In this document: positions 18,638 to 26,861 of the stretch, one piece after another | Layout: each line of letters begins with the position of its first letter | How positions within the stretch are numbered: position 1 is the stretch's first letter | From: Phycisphaerae bacterium | GTDB lineage: Bacteria; Planctomycetota; Phycisphaerae; Tepidisphaerales; Tepidisphaeraceae | Direction of reading: 5' to 3' | Length of the DNA stretch: 64,000 nucleotides | Assembly: GCA_030448225.1 (NCBI GenBank) | Contig: JAUJNJ010000008.1 | Location: forward strand, 21,841-85,840 | The notes under the pieces: generated by a model | What the model saw: only the letters and a program-made list of their open reading frames with translations | What the model was told of the DNA's origin: nothing | Database searches by the model: none | Program-made: the position numbers and the translations under genes

Positions 18638-19060
18638 TTAGCTCCCGGTCGCGGCGAGTTCGGCCTCGGGCTGCGTGGGCTGGGCGCCGGCGCCCTTGAC
18701 GTCGTCCTTCTTGGTCTTGCGCGGCTCGGTGAGGCGGACGGCCTTGCCGACGCGGTCGCGCAGGTAGAAGAGCTTCGCCCGGCGGCTCACGCCGCTGCGC
18801 TTCACCGTGATCTTCGAGATGAACGGCGAGTTCACCGGGAAGATGCGCTCGACGCCCTCGTTGTTCACGATGCGGCGGACGGTGAACGTCTCGTTGGTCC
18901 CGCGCTTCTTCATGATGACGGTGCCGGAGAAGACCTGGATGCGCTCCTTGTCCCCTTCGATGATCCGCGTGGCCACGTCCACCGTGTCGCCGATCTCGAA
19001 CTGCTCCGCGTTTTCCTTGATGTGGGGTTTCTCAATGCCCTCGAGAATTCGGTTGATCAT
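18638..19060 (-). CDS. rplS: 50S ribosomal protein L19
   Basis: A 140-residue ribosomal protein at the interface of the two subunits. The start MINRILEGIEKPHIKENAEQ (ATG 19060, with GGAGTT upstream) leads into FEIGDTVDVATRIIEGDKER, IQVFSGTVIMKKRGTNETFT, VRRIVNNEGVERIFPVNSPF and SGVSRRAKLFYLRDRVGKA, all canonical. The C-terminus is extended by an Ala/Pro/Glu-rich tail (about 115-140). It is third in an rpsP-trmD-rplS order on the minus strand. Confidence 0.97.
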   Translation of the reverse strand: MINRILEGIEKPHIKENAEQFEIGDTVDVATRIIEGDKERIQVFSGTVIMKKRGTNETFTVRRIVNNEGVERIFPVNSPFISKITVKRSGVSRRAKLFYLRDRVGKAVRLTEPRKTKKDDVKGAGAQPTQPEAELAATGS

Positions 19061-19079
19061 GGTGGAACTCCTGTCTGTC

Positions 19080-19140
19080 GTGACGCGTGAGGAGTGACGC
19101 GTGAAGCACGCCGTTTCACGCGTCACTCCTCACGCGTCAC
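19080..19140. repeat. perfect 26-bp inverted repeat at the trmD-rplS junction
   Basis: The left arm is 19080-19105 and the right arm 19115-19140, with a 9-base loop (GCACGCCGT). The arms are exact reverse complements and each contains two copies of TGACGCGTGA-like sequence separated by GG. The right arm overlaps the last codons of trmD (stop at 19123-19125), and the structure ends 20 bases before the rplS start codon in transcription order. It could be a processing or attenuation hairpin, or a small mobile-type repeat. Confidence 0.8.
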
Positions 19141-19872
19141 GTCCGGTTCGTTATCGTCGTGGTCGTCGTCGACTCGCCTTCGTCGCTCGTATGCCGCCCA
19201 CAGGTCGGGCCGGCGCTGCCGTGTTCTGGCCTTCCGCTGTTCCTCGCCACGCGGCGATCAGCCGGTGGTTGCCGCTCAGGAGCACGTCCGGCACCGGCAT
19301 GCCGCGGAACGCGCGGGGCCGGTGTACTGCGGGTACTCCAGCAACCCGTCGGCGAACGTCTCGTCGATCGGCCCCTGCTCGGCACCCAGCACGCCGGGGA
19401 GCAGTCGCACGACCGCGTCGATCACCACGAGCGCGGCCAACTCGCCGCCGCTCAGTACGTAATCGCCGACGCTCAGTTCCGTCGGCGCCAGGCCCTCGAT
19501 GATCCGCTCGTCGTAGCCCTCATAGTGGCCGGCGATGAACAGGAGCCTGTCCTTCTTCGACAGGTCCTCGGCCGTCCGTTGATCGAACACCCGGCCCTGG
19601 GGCGACAGCAGGATGCGCGTCGCGGGGCGCGGGTCTTGTTTCTCGGCCGCCTCGACCGCGTCGAACACGGTCTGGCACATCATGACCATGCCATGCCCGC
19701 CGCCGAAGGGCTTGTCGTCGACCGACTTGTGCGCGTCGGTCGCGAAGTCGCGGACGTTCGTCAGGTGGTAGCTGACGAGACCCTTCTCGGCGGCCCGCTT
19801 CGGGATGCTCGTGCCCAGCACGGGAGCGAACATCTCCGGGAAGAGGGTCAGGATGTCGATCCGGAGCGGCAT
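19123..19872 (-). CDS. trmD: tRNA (guanine-N1)-methyltransferase TrmD (frameshifted near the end)
   Basis: It methylates G37 of tRNA with S-adenosylmethionine. The start MPLRIDILTLFPEMF (ATG 19872) leads into SIPKRAAEKGLVSYHLTNVR, DDKPFGGGHGMVMMC, LLFIAGHYEGYDERIIE and the trefoil-knot motif LSVGDYVLSGGELAALVVID. The frame shifts near 19325, where the next register gives RGMPVPDVLLSGNHRLIAAW, and again near 19250, where it gives PDLWAAYERRRRVDDDHDDN and a TGA at 19123-19125. The net change is zero, and the corrected length of about 249 residues is normal. rimM, commonly between rpsP and trmD, is absent. Confidence 0.93.
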
Positions 19873-19957
19873 CGTCGTCGGGACCATCAGTTCGGGGTTC
19901 AGCGTCCGGGGAGCGAATTCCTCCCGAACCCTGAACCCCGAGCGTTTCATCCCAGCG

Positions 19958-20275
19958 TTAGGCTTTCTTCTCGCCCTCGACGGGCGCGGCCTTGGGCTTG
20001 CCCGGCTTGGGCAGGCGCAGCATCTTGTGCTCGATGCCGTTCTTCTTCAGCAGTGACGACACCGTCTCCGACGGGATCGCGCCGACGTCGAGCCAGTGCC
20101 GGCAGCGGTCGAGCTTGGCGACGAACTGCTTGCCGGCTTCCTTGTTCTGCGGGTCGTAATAACCGAGCTCCTCGATCACCCGGCCATCGCGGGGCGAGCG
20201 GGAATCGATCGCGTTGAGTCGGAAGAAGTTCTTATGACTCCGACCCATTCGCTTCAATCGCAACTTAACGGCCAT
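19958..20275 (-). CDS. rpsP: 30S ribosomal protein S16
   Basis: A 105-residue small-subunit protein. The start MAVKLRLKRMGRSHKNFFRL (ATG 20275) is canonical, followed by AIDSRSPRDGRVIEELGYYD, and IPSETVSSLLKKNGIEHKM resembles the usual 'pT-v--Ll-k-Gi' segment. A short Lys/Pro/Ala tail ends it. It is the first gene of the rpsP-trmD-rplS run; 85 bases separate it from trmD. Confidence 0.97.
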   Translation of the reverse strand: MAVKLRLKRMGRSHKNFFRLNAIDSRSPRDGRVIEELGYYDPQNKEAGKQFVAKLDRCRHWLDVGAIPSETVSSLLKKNGIEHKMLRLPKPGKPKAAPVEGEKKA

Positions 20276-20693
20276 TCCAAGTCTCTCCGTTGATCCCGAA
20301 ATTAGTGGAATCCGTAAGTATAGCGGCGACGGCTTTGGATACAAGACGTGCGGATTCGTCTGAAATGACCCGTCCGGCGAGTCTTCAACACCTCGTGCCG
20401 CGACGGGGACCTAGACGACGCAAGGTTATGCGATTACTGCGCTTCCGGAAACAGGACCGGACCTCGTCGGCAGGAAAGCTGACGATGCCAGCCAGAGAGG
20501 CACAGCGGCACAGAGGAAAGGCGGTTGCGGCGTCGGATGCGGCAGAGCGAGACGACTCAGCGGTCGACGCTGACAGATGACGCGGCTTCACCCCTTCATC
20601 CTGATCTGTGGCCCAGCGCGATCTGCGGCAATTCGTTTCAACTCGCCTCCGTGCCCTCCGCGGCCTCCGCGGTCGAAATCCTCTGCGTCAGGC
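20276..20693. other. intergenic region upstream of rpsP
   Basis: About 420 bases with no credible gene. It includes a tract of CTCCGTGCCCTCCGCGGCC-type short repeats (about 20647-20676). A promoter for the rpsP operon is expected on the minus strand near 20280-20345, where the DNA is less GC-rich (CTTACGGATTCCACTAATTT on the minus strand), but no clear -35/-10 pair can be assigned. Confidence 0.4.
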
Positions 20694-21146
20694 TCAACTC
20701 GGTCGCGGGAGAACCTCAATCCCGTCGCCGGTCCTGACGGTCCCTTCCGTCACCACTCTCGCCAGCCACCCGCTGCGGCCGACGATGAGCTTCGGCAGAT
20801 CGGCGGCCCACTTCTTCAACTGACGGCACGGCACGCGGACCTCCGTGAGTTCTATCACGCACTCGCCCACCTTCAGGCGGTCTCCTTTGGCCAGTGATTG
20901 AAGGTCGAGGCCGCGGGTGGTGAAGTTCTCGCCGATCTGGCCGGCCGAGACCTCGGCTCCCTGCTCGCGGAGCCAGGCGTAGAGTTCTTCGCTGTAGAGG
21001 CAGACTGCGCGGTCGGGGCCGCCGTGGTACTTGCGGTTCTTCTGCCAGTCGCCTGCGACGCCGTCGATCGTCACCCGTGCCGACGCGATCGGCAGCTTCG
21101 GCATTCCGCCGGGGGAGATGTTGAGCTGGGCCAGAGTCGCGGGCAT
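20694..21146 (-). CDS. MOSC domain-containing protein
   Basis: A 150-residue stand-alone MOSC domain, related to the molybdenum-cofactor sulfurase C-terminal domain and YiiM. Signature: KYHGGPDRAVCLYSEELY (residues 39-56), GQIGENFTTRGLDL (69-82), GDRLKVGECVIELTEVRVPC with the conserved Cys107, and a C-terminal GDGIEVL. Stand-alone MOSC proteins are thought to carry or transfer sulfur to molybdenum or other acceptors. No molybdenum gene is nearby, so the substrate is unknown. Confidence 0.88.
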   Translation of the reverse strand: MPATLAQLNISPGGMPKLPIASARVTIDGVAGDWQKNRKYHGGPDRAVCLYSEELYAWLREQGAEVSAGQIGENFTTRGLDLQSLAKGDRLKVGECVIELTEVRVPCRQLKKWAADLPKLIVGRSGWLARVVTEGTVRTGDGIEVLPRPS

Positions 21147-21207
21147 CGGTGGACCATTCTACGGCCGCGTGCTGGATGAGCGAGCCCGCCGGTGCGTCGC
21201 GCTCCTT

Positions 21208-21251
21208 ACCCCCTCTCCCCCGCACTCGGGGGAGAGGGCAGGGGTGAGGGG
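21208..21251. repeat. CCCTCTCCC hairpin repeat, copy 1
   Basis: CCCCCTCTCCCCCGCACTCG is followed by GGGGAGAGGGCAGGGGTGAG, a stem of CTCTCCCCC/GGGGGAGAG with loop GCACTC. A related copy lies at 62486-62528. Confidence 0.6.
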
Positions 21252-21327
21252 CATCGCGCTACTGGCGTCCCTCGTCAAGGCACATCACTCGCGAGATGCC
21301 CTCGCACCCCGACGTTACCGACAATCG

Positions 21328-21406
21328 TCATCCCGAGCGCAGCGAGCGATCTCGGGTAAGGGAGCGGTACTTGTGTTCCCGAGATCCCTCGCTGCGCTCG
21401 GGATGA
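21328..21406. repeat. long hairpin repeat 'CATCCCGAGCGCAGCGAG', copy 1
   Basis: Arms 21328-21356 and 21378-21406 are 29 bases each and pair with one mismatch around a 21-base loop. The arm starts TCATCCCGAGCGCAGCGAG and continues to GATCTCGGG. Related copies lie at 63845-63925 and, degenerate, at 46956-47040. It lies between the MOSC gene and the divergent SDR gene. Confidence 0.75.
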
Positions 21407-21533
21407 GACGCCGCACCGGTTCTGAATCAGCTTGCCCTACCGCGGACGATGATTTCGGCCGCTCACTGCGAGCCACGTCCCGCGCTCAAATCCCCATCTA
21501 CTACTCCGTTTCGCGCCACGCTATCCTGCACCC

Positions 21534-22268
21534 ATGGCTGAACCTCGCCGTGTGGCTCTTGTGACCGGCGGCGCCAAGCGCGTCGGGCGGGCGATCGTCG
21601 AACGCCTCGGCCGCTCGGGGTTCGACGTCGCGTTCACGTACCTCAGCAGCGAAGCCGAGGCGAACTCGCTCGTGGCGGTGCTGGACGGCGCCGGCGCGCG
21701 CGGCAAGGCCATTCGCGCCGACCTGACGAAGCCGGAGGAATCGGCCGCCGGAATTTATCGCGCGGTGGAAGAGTCGTTCGGCCGGCTCGATGTGCTCGTC
21801 AACAACGCGTCGCTCTACGAGCCGAACGCACTGGCCGACACCGGCGTTGCTCAGGCCCGGCGGCTGAGCGCGATCCACGTCGAGGCCCCCCTGCTGCTGT
21901 GCCAGCACTTCGAGGCCCGCCTGCGCACGTCACGCGGGCACGTCATCAACATGGTCGATTTGCTCGCCGAGCGCCCGTGGCCGCAGTACCTCACGTACTG
22001 CACGACAAAGGCGGCCCTGTGGAACCTCACGCTTGGCCTCGCCCGCACGCTCGCGCCGGACGTCACCGTCAACGGCATCGCGCCCGGCGTCGTGGAGTGG
22101 CCGGACGATTACCCGGAAGCGGAGCGGCAGAAGTACCTCAAGCGCGTCCCGCTCGCCCGCGCCGGCACGCCGGGCGACGTCGCCGAGGCCGTCCATTTCC
22201 TCTGCACGGGCGGGTCGTACGTAACCGGACAGATTCTCCGCCTTGACGGCGGCCGCTCGATCACCTGA
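21534..22268 (+). CDS. SDR-family oxidoreductase, pteridine reductase-like
   Basis: A 244-residue Rossmann-fold reductase. TGGAKRVG (residues 11-18) binds NADP(H), LVNNAS (88-93) is the usual SDR motif, and the catalytic set is Asp142 in INMVDLLAE with Tyr155 and Lys159 in YCTTK. The Asp-Tyr-Lys triad with 'NMVD' replaces the common Ser and is typical of pteridine reductase (PTR1) and FolM, which reduce dihydropterins or dihydrofolate. The C-terminus VTGQILRLDGGRSIT is also typical. The exact substrate cannot be read from sequence. Confidence 0.85.
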   Translation: MAEPRRVALVTGGAKRVGRAIVERLGRSGFDVAFTYLSSEAEANSLVAVLDGAGARGKAIRADLTKPEESAAGIYRAVEESFGRLDVLVNNASLYEPNALADTGVAQARRLSAIHVEAPLLLCQHFEARLRTSRGHVINMVDLLAERPWPQYLTYCTTKAALWNLTLGLARTLAPDVTVNGIAPGVVEWPDDYPEAERQKYLKRVPLARAGTPGDVAEAVHFLCTGGSYVTGQILRLDGGRSIT

Positions 22269-22373
22269 TCGCGCCGCACGTTTTCGCCGCCGCCGGCCGG
22301 AACTCGGGGTATAGTTTAAGTCCCCGCACGGGGGATTCGTTCACCATCGCGATTTACAACTGGGAGCACGTTC

Positions 22374-22568
22374 ATGCAGCGGACGCTTGCCGCGGCCGGG
22401 AGTCTGTTCGTACGCCTCGCCCGGGACGAGTCCGGCGGCGAAGCGATGGATTACGCGGTGGTGGCCGGCGCGGTCGCCACCGCCAGTTTCGGCGTGATCG
22501 GATCGGTCGGCGAGAAGGTCACCGCGATGTGGCAGGCGCTCGACGACGTGCTCGCCGCGATCGGGTGA
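22374..22568 (+). CDS. Flp/Fap-type pilin subunit
   Basis: A 64-residue prepilin-like protein. A short N-terminus ends at RDESGGEAMDYAVVAGAVAT, matching the Flp pattern of a glycine before a hydrophobic helix with Glu and an acidic-Tyr pair (here Met-Asp-Tyr in place of the usual Ile-Glu-Tyr). The helix runs to GVIGSVGEKVTAMWQAL. Flp pilins build tight-adherence (Tad) pili after cleavage by a prepilin peptidase. No tad or peptidase gene is in the window, so this copy stands alone. ATG 22374 is preceded by GGGAG. Confidence 0.75.
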   Translation: MQRTLAAAGSLFVRLARDESGGEAMDYAVVAGAVATASFGVIGSVGEKVTAMWQALDDVLAAIG

Positions 22569-22773
22569 GCGTGCCGGGGGTGTTCCGGACGTCAAGTAGT
22601 GACGTCTGGCGCACCCGGTTTAGCGGGCCCGCTTCCGGCCCGCGTCCCGAGAGACGCACCTGGATGGGGCCCGCAAGCGAGCCGGCTAAACGAAGATCGC
22701 AATGCGGCCGGCGCAACGCCCCGTTCCGAGACACCCGACTCCCCACTCCCCTACCCCCCCACTCCTCCACTCC

Positions 22774-23420
22774 TCACTCCTCCGCATCGCGGCCCAGCAC
22801 TTCGTCCACCACGGGCTTGATCGCGTCGTAGTCAAAGCCGCGCCGCTGGAGCATCCCGACGAGCCGTCGCCGGGCGACCATGGGGTCGAGGCGGCGCAGG
22901 CTCGGGGCCTTCTTCTCGGCGAGTTGCCGCGCGACGGCGGTGCTGTCGTGGGCGTCGTACACGGCGTCGAGCGCCTTTTTCGCCGCCGCGCTCGCCGCAC
23001 GCCGGCCCGCGTCAGTTCCATCGATGCCCGGCGTTTGCCGTGGTGCTTGTGCTTCGCGATCGACTGCACCTTGCTCAGCCGCGTACGCCTCGTCATCGAC
23101 ATACCCCATGCGGACGAGGTCCTCCATCACCGCCTCGACCACCGCCGGCCCGTACTCCCGCCGCACGCCAGCTTCCTCGACAGTTCCGCCCGGCTGTGCA
23201 GGCGCGAGCCCAGGTACTCCATCGCCTTGTCGAAGCATTCCTGCTTCACCTCGCCGAGCTCGGATCTGCTCCACCTGCTCCGGCGTGAGCGTCATCCTCC
23301 TGCAGGCGGAACTTCGCGACGACGTTCAAGTTGCACCCGAACGCGAACGCGCCCGTCGAGGTAAACGCTACGCCGATTCGCCCGGCGTTTCTGCTCGGTG
23401 ATCTTCGTGATGAGCGGCAT
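22774..23420 (-). CDS. recX: regulatory protein RecX (frameshifted)
   Basis: RecX inhibits RecA filaments. The start is MPLITKITEQKRRANRRSVYLDGR (ATG 23420), then, after frame corrections near 23345 and 23235, segments corresponding to the family's helical repeats: REYGPAVVEAVMEDLVRMGY, VDDEAYA, KKALDAVYDAHDSTAVARQL and VARRRLVGMLQRRGFDYDAI, ending VLGRDAEE at 22774. A further pair of shifts spans the segment with SIAKHKHHGKRRASMELTR, the usual third helix block. The length of about 215 residues is normal. recA is not adjacent here. Confidence 0.82.
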
Positions 23421-23440
23421 GGGTCTGGGCCGATCCGGGG

Positions 23441-24347
23441 TTACCTGGCGTCGAAGTCGGACCACGACGAGTACGCCGCGTCGCCGCGGGCAGTCGTCGC
23501 CTTCGCCGACACGCAGTGGAAGCCGGCGGGAACGCCCCGCCAGACCAACTCGAACGTCGCCTCCGGCGTCCTCGCCGATCTTCGTCGGCCCGTCGAAGAA
23601 CGCCCCGCGCCACGTCCGCCCCCGCCCGCGCCACCCGCGCCCGTCAGCGCGACGTCGCCGCCGGCCTTGTGGGGGGCCGGCGCGCTCGAGCGTCGGGCGC
23701 GGATCGGCCGCGGCAGGCGCACCACCCGTTTGGTTGGCACGATCTTGCGGATCGAGCCGTCGGGCTCGAAGTACATGCGGTCGACGAACACGCGCCGGTC
23801 GCCGTCGCCCTTCCCGTCGTCGTCGACGAACGCCATCGGGTCGATGCTCGACAAATCGGGCTGGTACGCGACGAGCGGCTTGCCGAGCGGATCTTGGAAC
23901 GGCCGGGTCGGCGCGTCGGCCACGGCGACGCCGACCTGGTCGTCGGCCGAGAAGTAGAGGTAGAACTTGCCGTTCCGCGAGGCAATGCCCGGCGCCCATC
24001 GCAAGGACTTGGCCCACGTCGTGTCGGCGAACCGCAGCACCTGCCCTTGGGACTTCCAGTCGCGCAGGTCCGGGGACGACCACACGGTGAAGCCGTTCTC
24101 CGTCTTCCCCAGCAGGCCGGTGTACTCGCTGGCGTAGAGTAGTACCGGTCGCCGAACAGCACCAGGCTGGGGTCGGCTCGACTCCACCTGCGGGAACAGC
24201 GGGTTCCCCTCCAGGTCGCCGCGCCGCCGCCGCCGCCGGCGCCGCCGGTGCCGCCGTCATCCCCGCGCGCGCGACCCCGCCGAGCGTCAACAAGACGAGC
24301 ACGAGCGGCATCGATAGCGGCATTGATAAAGCACTGCGTCCAGTCAC
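23441..24347 (-). CDS. secreted GH43-like glycosidase with Ig-like domain, apparently internally shortened (frameshifted)
   Basis: A signal peptide (MPLVLVLLTLGGVARA) leads into a five-bladed-propeller GH43-type domain: ADPSLVLFGDRYY (catalytic-base Asp), YASEYTGLLGKTENGFTVWS, DLRDWKSQG, WAPGIASRNGKFYLYFS and LSSIDPMAFVDDDGKGD (pKa-modulating Asp). Directly after this comes VFVDRMYFEPDGSIRKIVPT, which in family members lies near the end of the catalytic domain. The block that normally carries the catalytic Glu and the last blades is therefore not visible. The C-terminus (KIGEDAEATFELVW, AGFHCVSAKATTARGDAA) resembles a bacterial Ig-like domain. Three or more frameshifts occur. Substrates of GH43 are arabinan or xylan side chains; activity of this version is doubtful. 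Confidence 0.65.
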
Positions 24348-24493
24348 CCGACCTCCACGGAACCCCAGCCCTGGCCGTGCCGTTGCCCACCCGAGCCGCC
24401 GACAGCCTTACCTACCCCGGCGACGGTCGGGGCGTTCACTTGCCCCGCCGCCGCGGATCCACCCGCGCGGGGCGTCACGTCGGACAAAGCAAG

Positions 24494-24521
24494 AGTCCCC
24501 GCCAGCGCGTCGGCGGGACTT
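24494..24521 (-). terminator. bidirectional-looking terminator hairpin
   Basis: AGTCCCCGCC, loop AGCGCGTC, GGCGGGACTT: a nearly perfect 9-10 base stem located about 40 bases after the PEP-CTERM gene stop. On the minus strand the stem is followed by CTTGCTTTGT, a weak T-rich tail; on the plus strand by CTGTTT. Confidence 0.6.
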
Positions 24522-24558
24522 CTGTTTCGGATCGATCAATCGGCGGGACGAGCCGCGG

Positions 24559-26026
24559 TCACACCTCGCGGCGACGGCGGCATAACAGTGCGGTCAACCC
24601 CAGCGCGCTGATGACGGCGACGCCGGCTCGGGGACGACCGTGATCATCCCCGGCCCGGAGAAGAACTCGTCGTTCTTGTTAGTCGCCTGGCTCATGCTGC
24701 TCCCGTACGTCCCCGCCGCTTCGGCGTCGAGGTCGAAGCCGAGGATCAGCCGGCCGACGGCTTCGTTCACGTCGGCGCCGAGGATCACGACGTCACCGGC
24801 GCCGGTGATCGTCAGGGTGGTGGAGTCGTTGATCGCGTTGACGACACCGCCGACGATCGAGAGGCGGGCCACCGAGTCCGGGCTCGTCTCGCTGCTCACC
24901 CTGACGTCCCCGGTGCCGAGATCGGCCGCGGCGCTGCTCACCTCAAGGACGCCGCCGGCCACGAGCGTCCCGCCGGTGTAGCTGTTGTCGGCGTTGAGGC
25001 GCGCAGGAAACCCTGGTCGAGATTGCTGTTGGGCGGTGAACGTGAGCTTGCCCGGGCCGCTGATCGAGCTGGCGAACGTGAGCTGGCCGTTGGCCGCCAC
25101 CCCGCTGGTTGCCGTTCCGGGCAGCGCCGCCTGCACGTGAACGACCGTATCGGACTGCAGGACGGTGTTGTTCTGGATCGTCGAGTCCGTCCCGGTTTCC
25201 GGGCGGATCGCGCCGGGGAACTGCGCGAACGGGCCGGAGGTCGGGCCTGCGCGCCGTTGAGGTTCAGGGGCATGGCGGCGGCGTCGCCGAACAGGAACGT
25301 GCCGCCCGCCTTGAGGAACAGGAGCTGCCCGCCGGCGTTGACGGTGAAGCTGGACGTGGCGAACGGCTGTCCGGAGGAAGAGATGCGGAGGCCGCCGTTC
25401 AACACGGTCGGGCCCGTGTAATCCTTAACCCCCGCGTTCGCCCCGCCCGAGGCCAGGGTTAACATTCCGTCACCGTTCTTGGTGAAGCCGCCCCCGCCGG
25501 ACAGCGAGCCGGTCAACGAAATGGCGCCCGCGGCCGAGGTGGCCGTCACGTTGCTGACGTCGACGACCAACCCGTTGACCATCGTCATCGGCGCGGTGAT
25601 CGTCAGGTTGCCGGTGCCCCCGCCGTTGACGGTGACGGTCGCCGGCCGTGCCGGCGGCGTCGAACGTCAGTTCACCGGCGGCGCCGCCGGTCGAGATCGT
25701 CGTCGACGCGGTCTTGTCGCTGGTGTACGTGAGCGACCCGACGGCGATCAGTTCCGCCCAAACCCACGGTCCTCGCGGCCGTCGGTCGGTGAAGATCGCC
25801 TGCGCTTCCCGCCGTCCGGGTAATCGGGATTGGAGCTCCAGTTCGTTGCGACGTTCCAGAACTGAGGCACGGCGGGTTGCCGCCGCTGGCGGCGGTCCCG
25901 GCGGTATTCGTGTAAGTGGCCGTGATCGCCGCGGCGTCTGCCAGGGCGGCCGGGGCCGTCGCGCTCGACACACCCCGCCGCGTGCAGGCGGCCGACAACA
26001 GGAGGACCCTTGCTCTGCTTCGACAT
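24559..26026 (-). CDS. PEP-CTERM protein with autotransporter-associated beta-strand repeats (frameshifted)
   Basis: A secreted protein of about 485 residues. It starts MSKQSKG at 26026 with a signal-like Ala-rich segment (TAPAALADAAAITATYTNTA). It continues with beta-rich repeats such as GSLSGGGGFTKNGDGMLTLA, DYTGPTVLNGGLRISSSGQP and NSYTGGTLVAGGVLEVSSAA, the autotransporter-associated beta-strand repeat (PATR) pattern. In the last register the C-terminus reads VPEPAxVAVISALGLTALLC followed by RRRREV. This is a textbook PEP-CTERM sorting signal, cleaved by exosortase in exopolysaccharide-producing bacteria. About four single-base shifts occur. No exosortase gene is in the window. Confidence 0.8.
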
Positions 26027-26861
26027 GTATTTCCCCGGCGGTGACGTGACAACTCGCGGTGACACAGCCCCGGCGGTCGCGGGGCATCCTCACCGCCGGC
26101 CGAGGAAAGTCTTCGACAGGCCGGGAGCAATGGCATTTCCGTTAGACCGTCCGGAACACCCTATTCATACCCAAACGTTCGGATAAATGCATGCTAATTC
26201 TTGACGCCCGATCCCCCGACAGGGCGTCGCGTGCTGGGAAGCCCTGGCTGCGGACCCGTTCGGCCTGTCGGCGTCCCCCTCACGGTAGGTGTCCATGAGC
26301 TGCGCGTGTCCTCCCCACAACGCTGCCGCGACGCAAATTCTGCAGCGGCGTCCATGCGGCGACTACCGTAGCGACCACCTAGACCTGCTAACATCGTCGG
26401 GCGACATAAGGACGCATGCGACGACGCGTCGCGCGACTTTGATGTGCGTCGCCCCCGCGGGTGGCCGGCTGCGCGGTCGGGGCCGAGGATCGAATCCTGC
26501 TGGGGACGGGTGACCGCCTCCATCGGCCCCTGCAATCGACGAGCGGGTCGGGCCGCCCGCGTACCGGCCGGCTTCGGCGGCGGCTCGCCAGGAGCCGCAG
26601 TGCGTCCGGCGACACGTCCATCAGCGTTGACGTCGAACAGGACCTTCACTTGCCGTACCCGTACTTCTCGAAACAGTTCCTCGTACGGGCGGTCGAGCAG
26701 GCCCTTCAGCATGCCCCGCGCCGCGTGTGTGGCGGCAACTGGCTCCGGTCGAGCGGTGACCGTCGCCAATCCGTTCGCCATTCCTGAAGGGTCAGCCCGC
26801 GCGCCCGAGCTCCGCCCGGGACAACCGTTCGTCCTGACCGTCAACGTCCTGGACAGGTCGC
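26027..26861. other. region between ffh and the PEP-CTERM gene, with one doubtful minus-strand frame
   Basis: No secure gene. On the minus strand a frame from 26781 to 26194 would give 195 residues starting MANGLATVTARPEPVAATHA and including LLDRPYEELFREVRVRQVKV then LFDVNADGRVAG. The first 75 residues look protein-like, but the remainder is arginine-rich and resembles translated non-coding DNA. The A/T-richer stretch at 26130-26210 probably holds the promoter of the PEP-CTERM gene, but no clear boxes can be assigned. Confidence 0.3.

Noticed and set aside
21208..21406. CRISPR array
   Set aside because: Two unrelated hairpins, not evenly spaced direct repeats with unique spacers; no cas genes in the window.
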